Part shown: positions 63,881 through 64,000 of the stretch, in pieces | How positions within the stretch are numbered: the first letter of the stretch is position 1 | Layout of the letters: every line of letters starts with the position of its first letter | Source of the DNA: Adiantum capillus-veneris | Taxonomy: Eukaryota; Streptophyta; Polypodiopsida; Polypodiales; Pteridaceae | Direction of reading: 5' to 3' | Assembly (NCBI GenBank): GCA_014529385.2 | Contig: CM043944.1 | Location: 60,337,268 to 60,401,267, forward strand | Length of the DNA: 64,000 nucleotides | Notes under the pieces: model-generated | Databases searched by the model: none | Told to the model about the DNA's origin: nothing | What the model saw: the letters and a program-made list of their open reading frames with translations, nothing else | Position numbers and translations under genes: made by a program

Positions 63881-64000
63881 TCCCTATTGTTATGTTTTGG
63901 TAATTGACGTCAATCATGTTACATTTTTGGACAATCACGCAATAAATCACTATTTGCAATCAAAATAATAGTAATACATTCGAGAACACGCGTCTACCTC

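Larger units (their letters stand above)
60346..64000 (+). mobile_element. Element I: second member of the H family, running off the window
   Basis: A 488-bp 5' LTR (60346-60833) closely related to the H LTRs is followed by an intact tRNA-iMet primer-binding site and at least 3.1 kb of interior. As in H, the interior is mostly non-coding with a long pyrimidine-rich block (about 61730-62720). No gag or pol motif is seen to the window edge, so I may also be non-autonomous. The 3' LTR is outside the window. Confidence 0.85.

Overview
This 64-kb window looks like gene-poor, repeat-packed chromatin of a large land-plant genome. The evidence is nested Ty3/gypsy and Ty1/copia LTR retrotransposons, a tnp2-type CACTA DNA transposon, long CT/CA microsatellites, and fragments of R2R3-MYB and PPR genes, two families expanded in plants. 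I cannot name the species; the PPR fragment has a somewhat fern-like flavour, but that is weak inference. I found no intact host gene, no RNA gene and no CRISPR.

Left third (1-27.8 kb): a truncated LTR (1-348) abuts a decayed internal region (349-2663) and an LTR-like sequence (2664 to about 3180). An old Tat-like gypsy element, B, follows in three pieces (about 3558-4557, 16578-19305, 24692 to about 27790). B was split by a younger 12-kb Tat-like element, A (4558-16577, 2.6-kb LTRs), landing inside its gag-pro region, and by a minus-strand element, C (19306-24686, 164-bp LTRs, perfect 5-bp target duplication), landing just before its integrase zinc finger. A carries most of gag-pro-RT-RNaseH-archaeal-type RNaseH-integrase, with premature stops, frameshifts and a 506-bp triplication of the integrase core.

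Middle (27.8-38.2 kb): a minus-strand CACTA transposon with an intron-containing tnp2 pseudogene, a DUF4216-like piece, a Transposase_24-like ORF, a large foldback palindrome and one recognisable terminus at 33816. It directly abuts the 3' half of chromovirus E (33819-38215), which is itself interrupted by a 587-bp MITE-like element with TTAA duplications.

Right part (38.2-57.2 kb): gypsy element F (38216-39055 and 56437 to about 57156) is split by chromovirus G (39056-56436). G's 3' LTR is split in turn by H (47581-56038, 5-bp duplication TGTGA). H has 495-bp LTRs and a 7.5-kb internal region without recognisable retroviral genes, but with a captured, intron-free R2R3-MYB DNA-binding domain and at least one PPR fragment.

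Far right (57.2-64 kb): an A-like LTR remnant, a minus-strand gypsy gag-protease fragment (J), a minus-strand copia 3' end with a 227-bp LTR (K), and a second member of the H family, I, starting at 60346 with an intact tRNA-iMet primer-binding site and running off the window.

No cooperating gene system is present; what works together is each element's own gag-pol machinery, now mostly broken. The most notable items are the gene capture in H, the leader hairpin shared by all H/I LTRs, the integrase triplication and the CACTA foldback.
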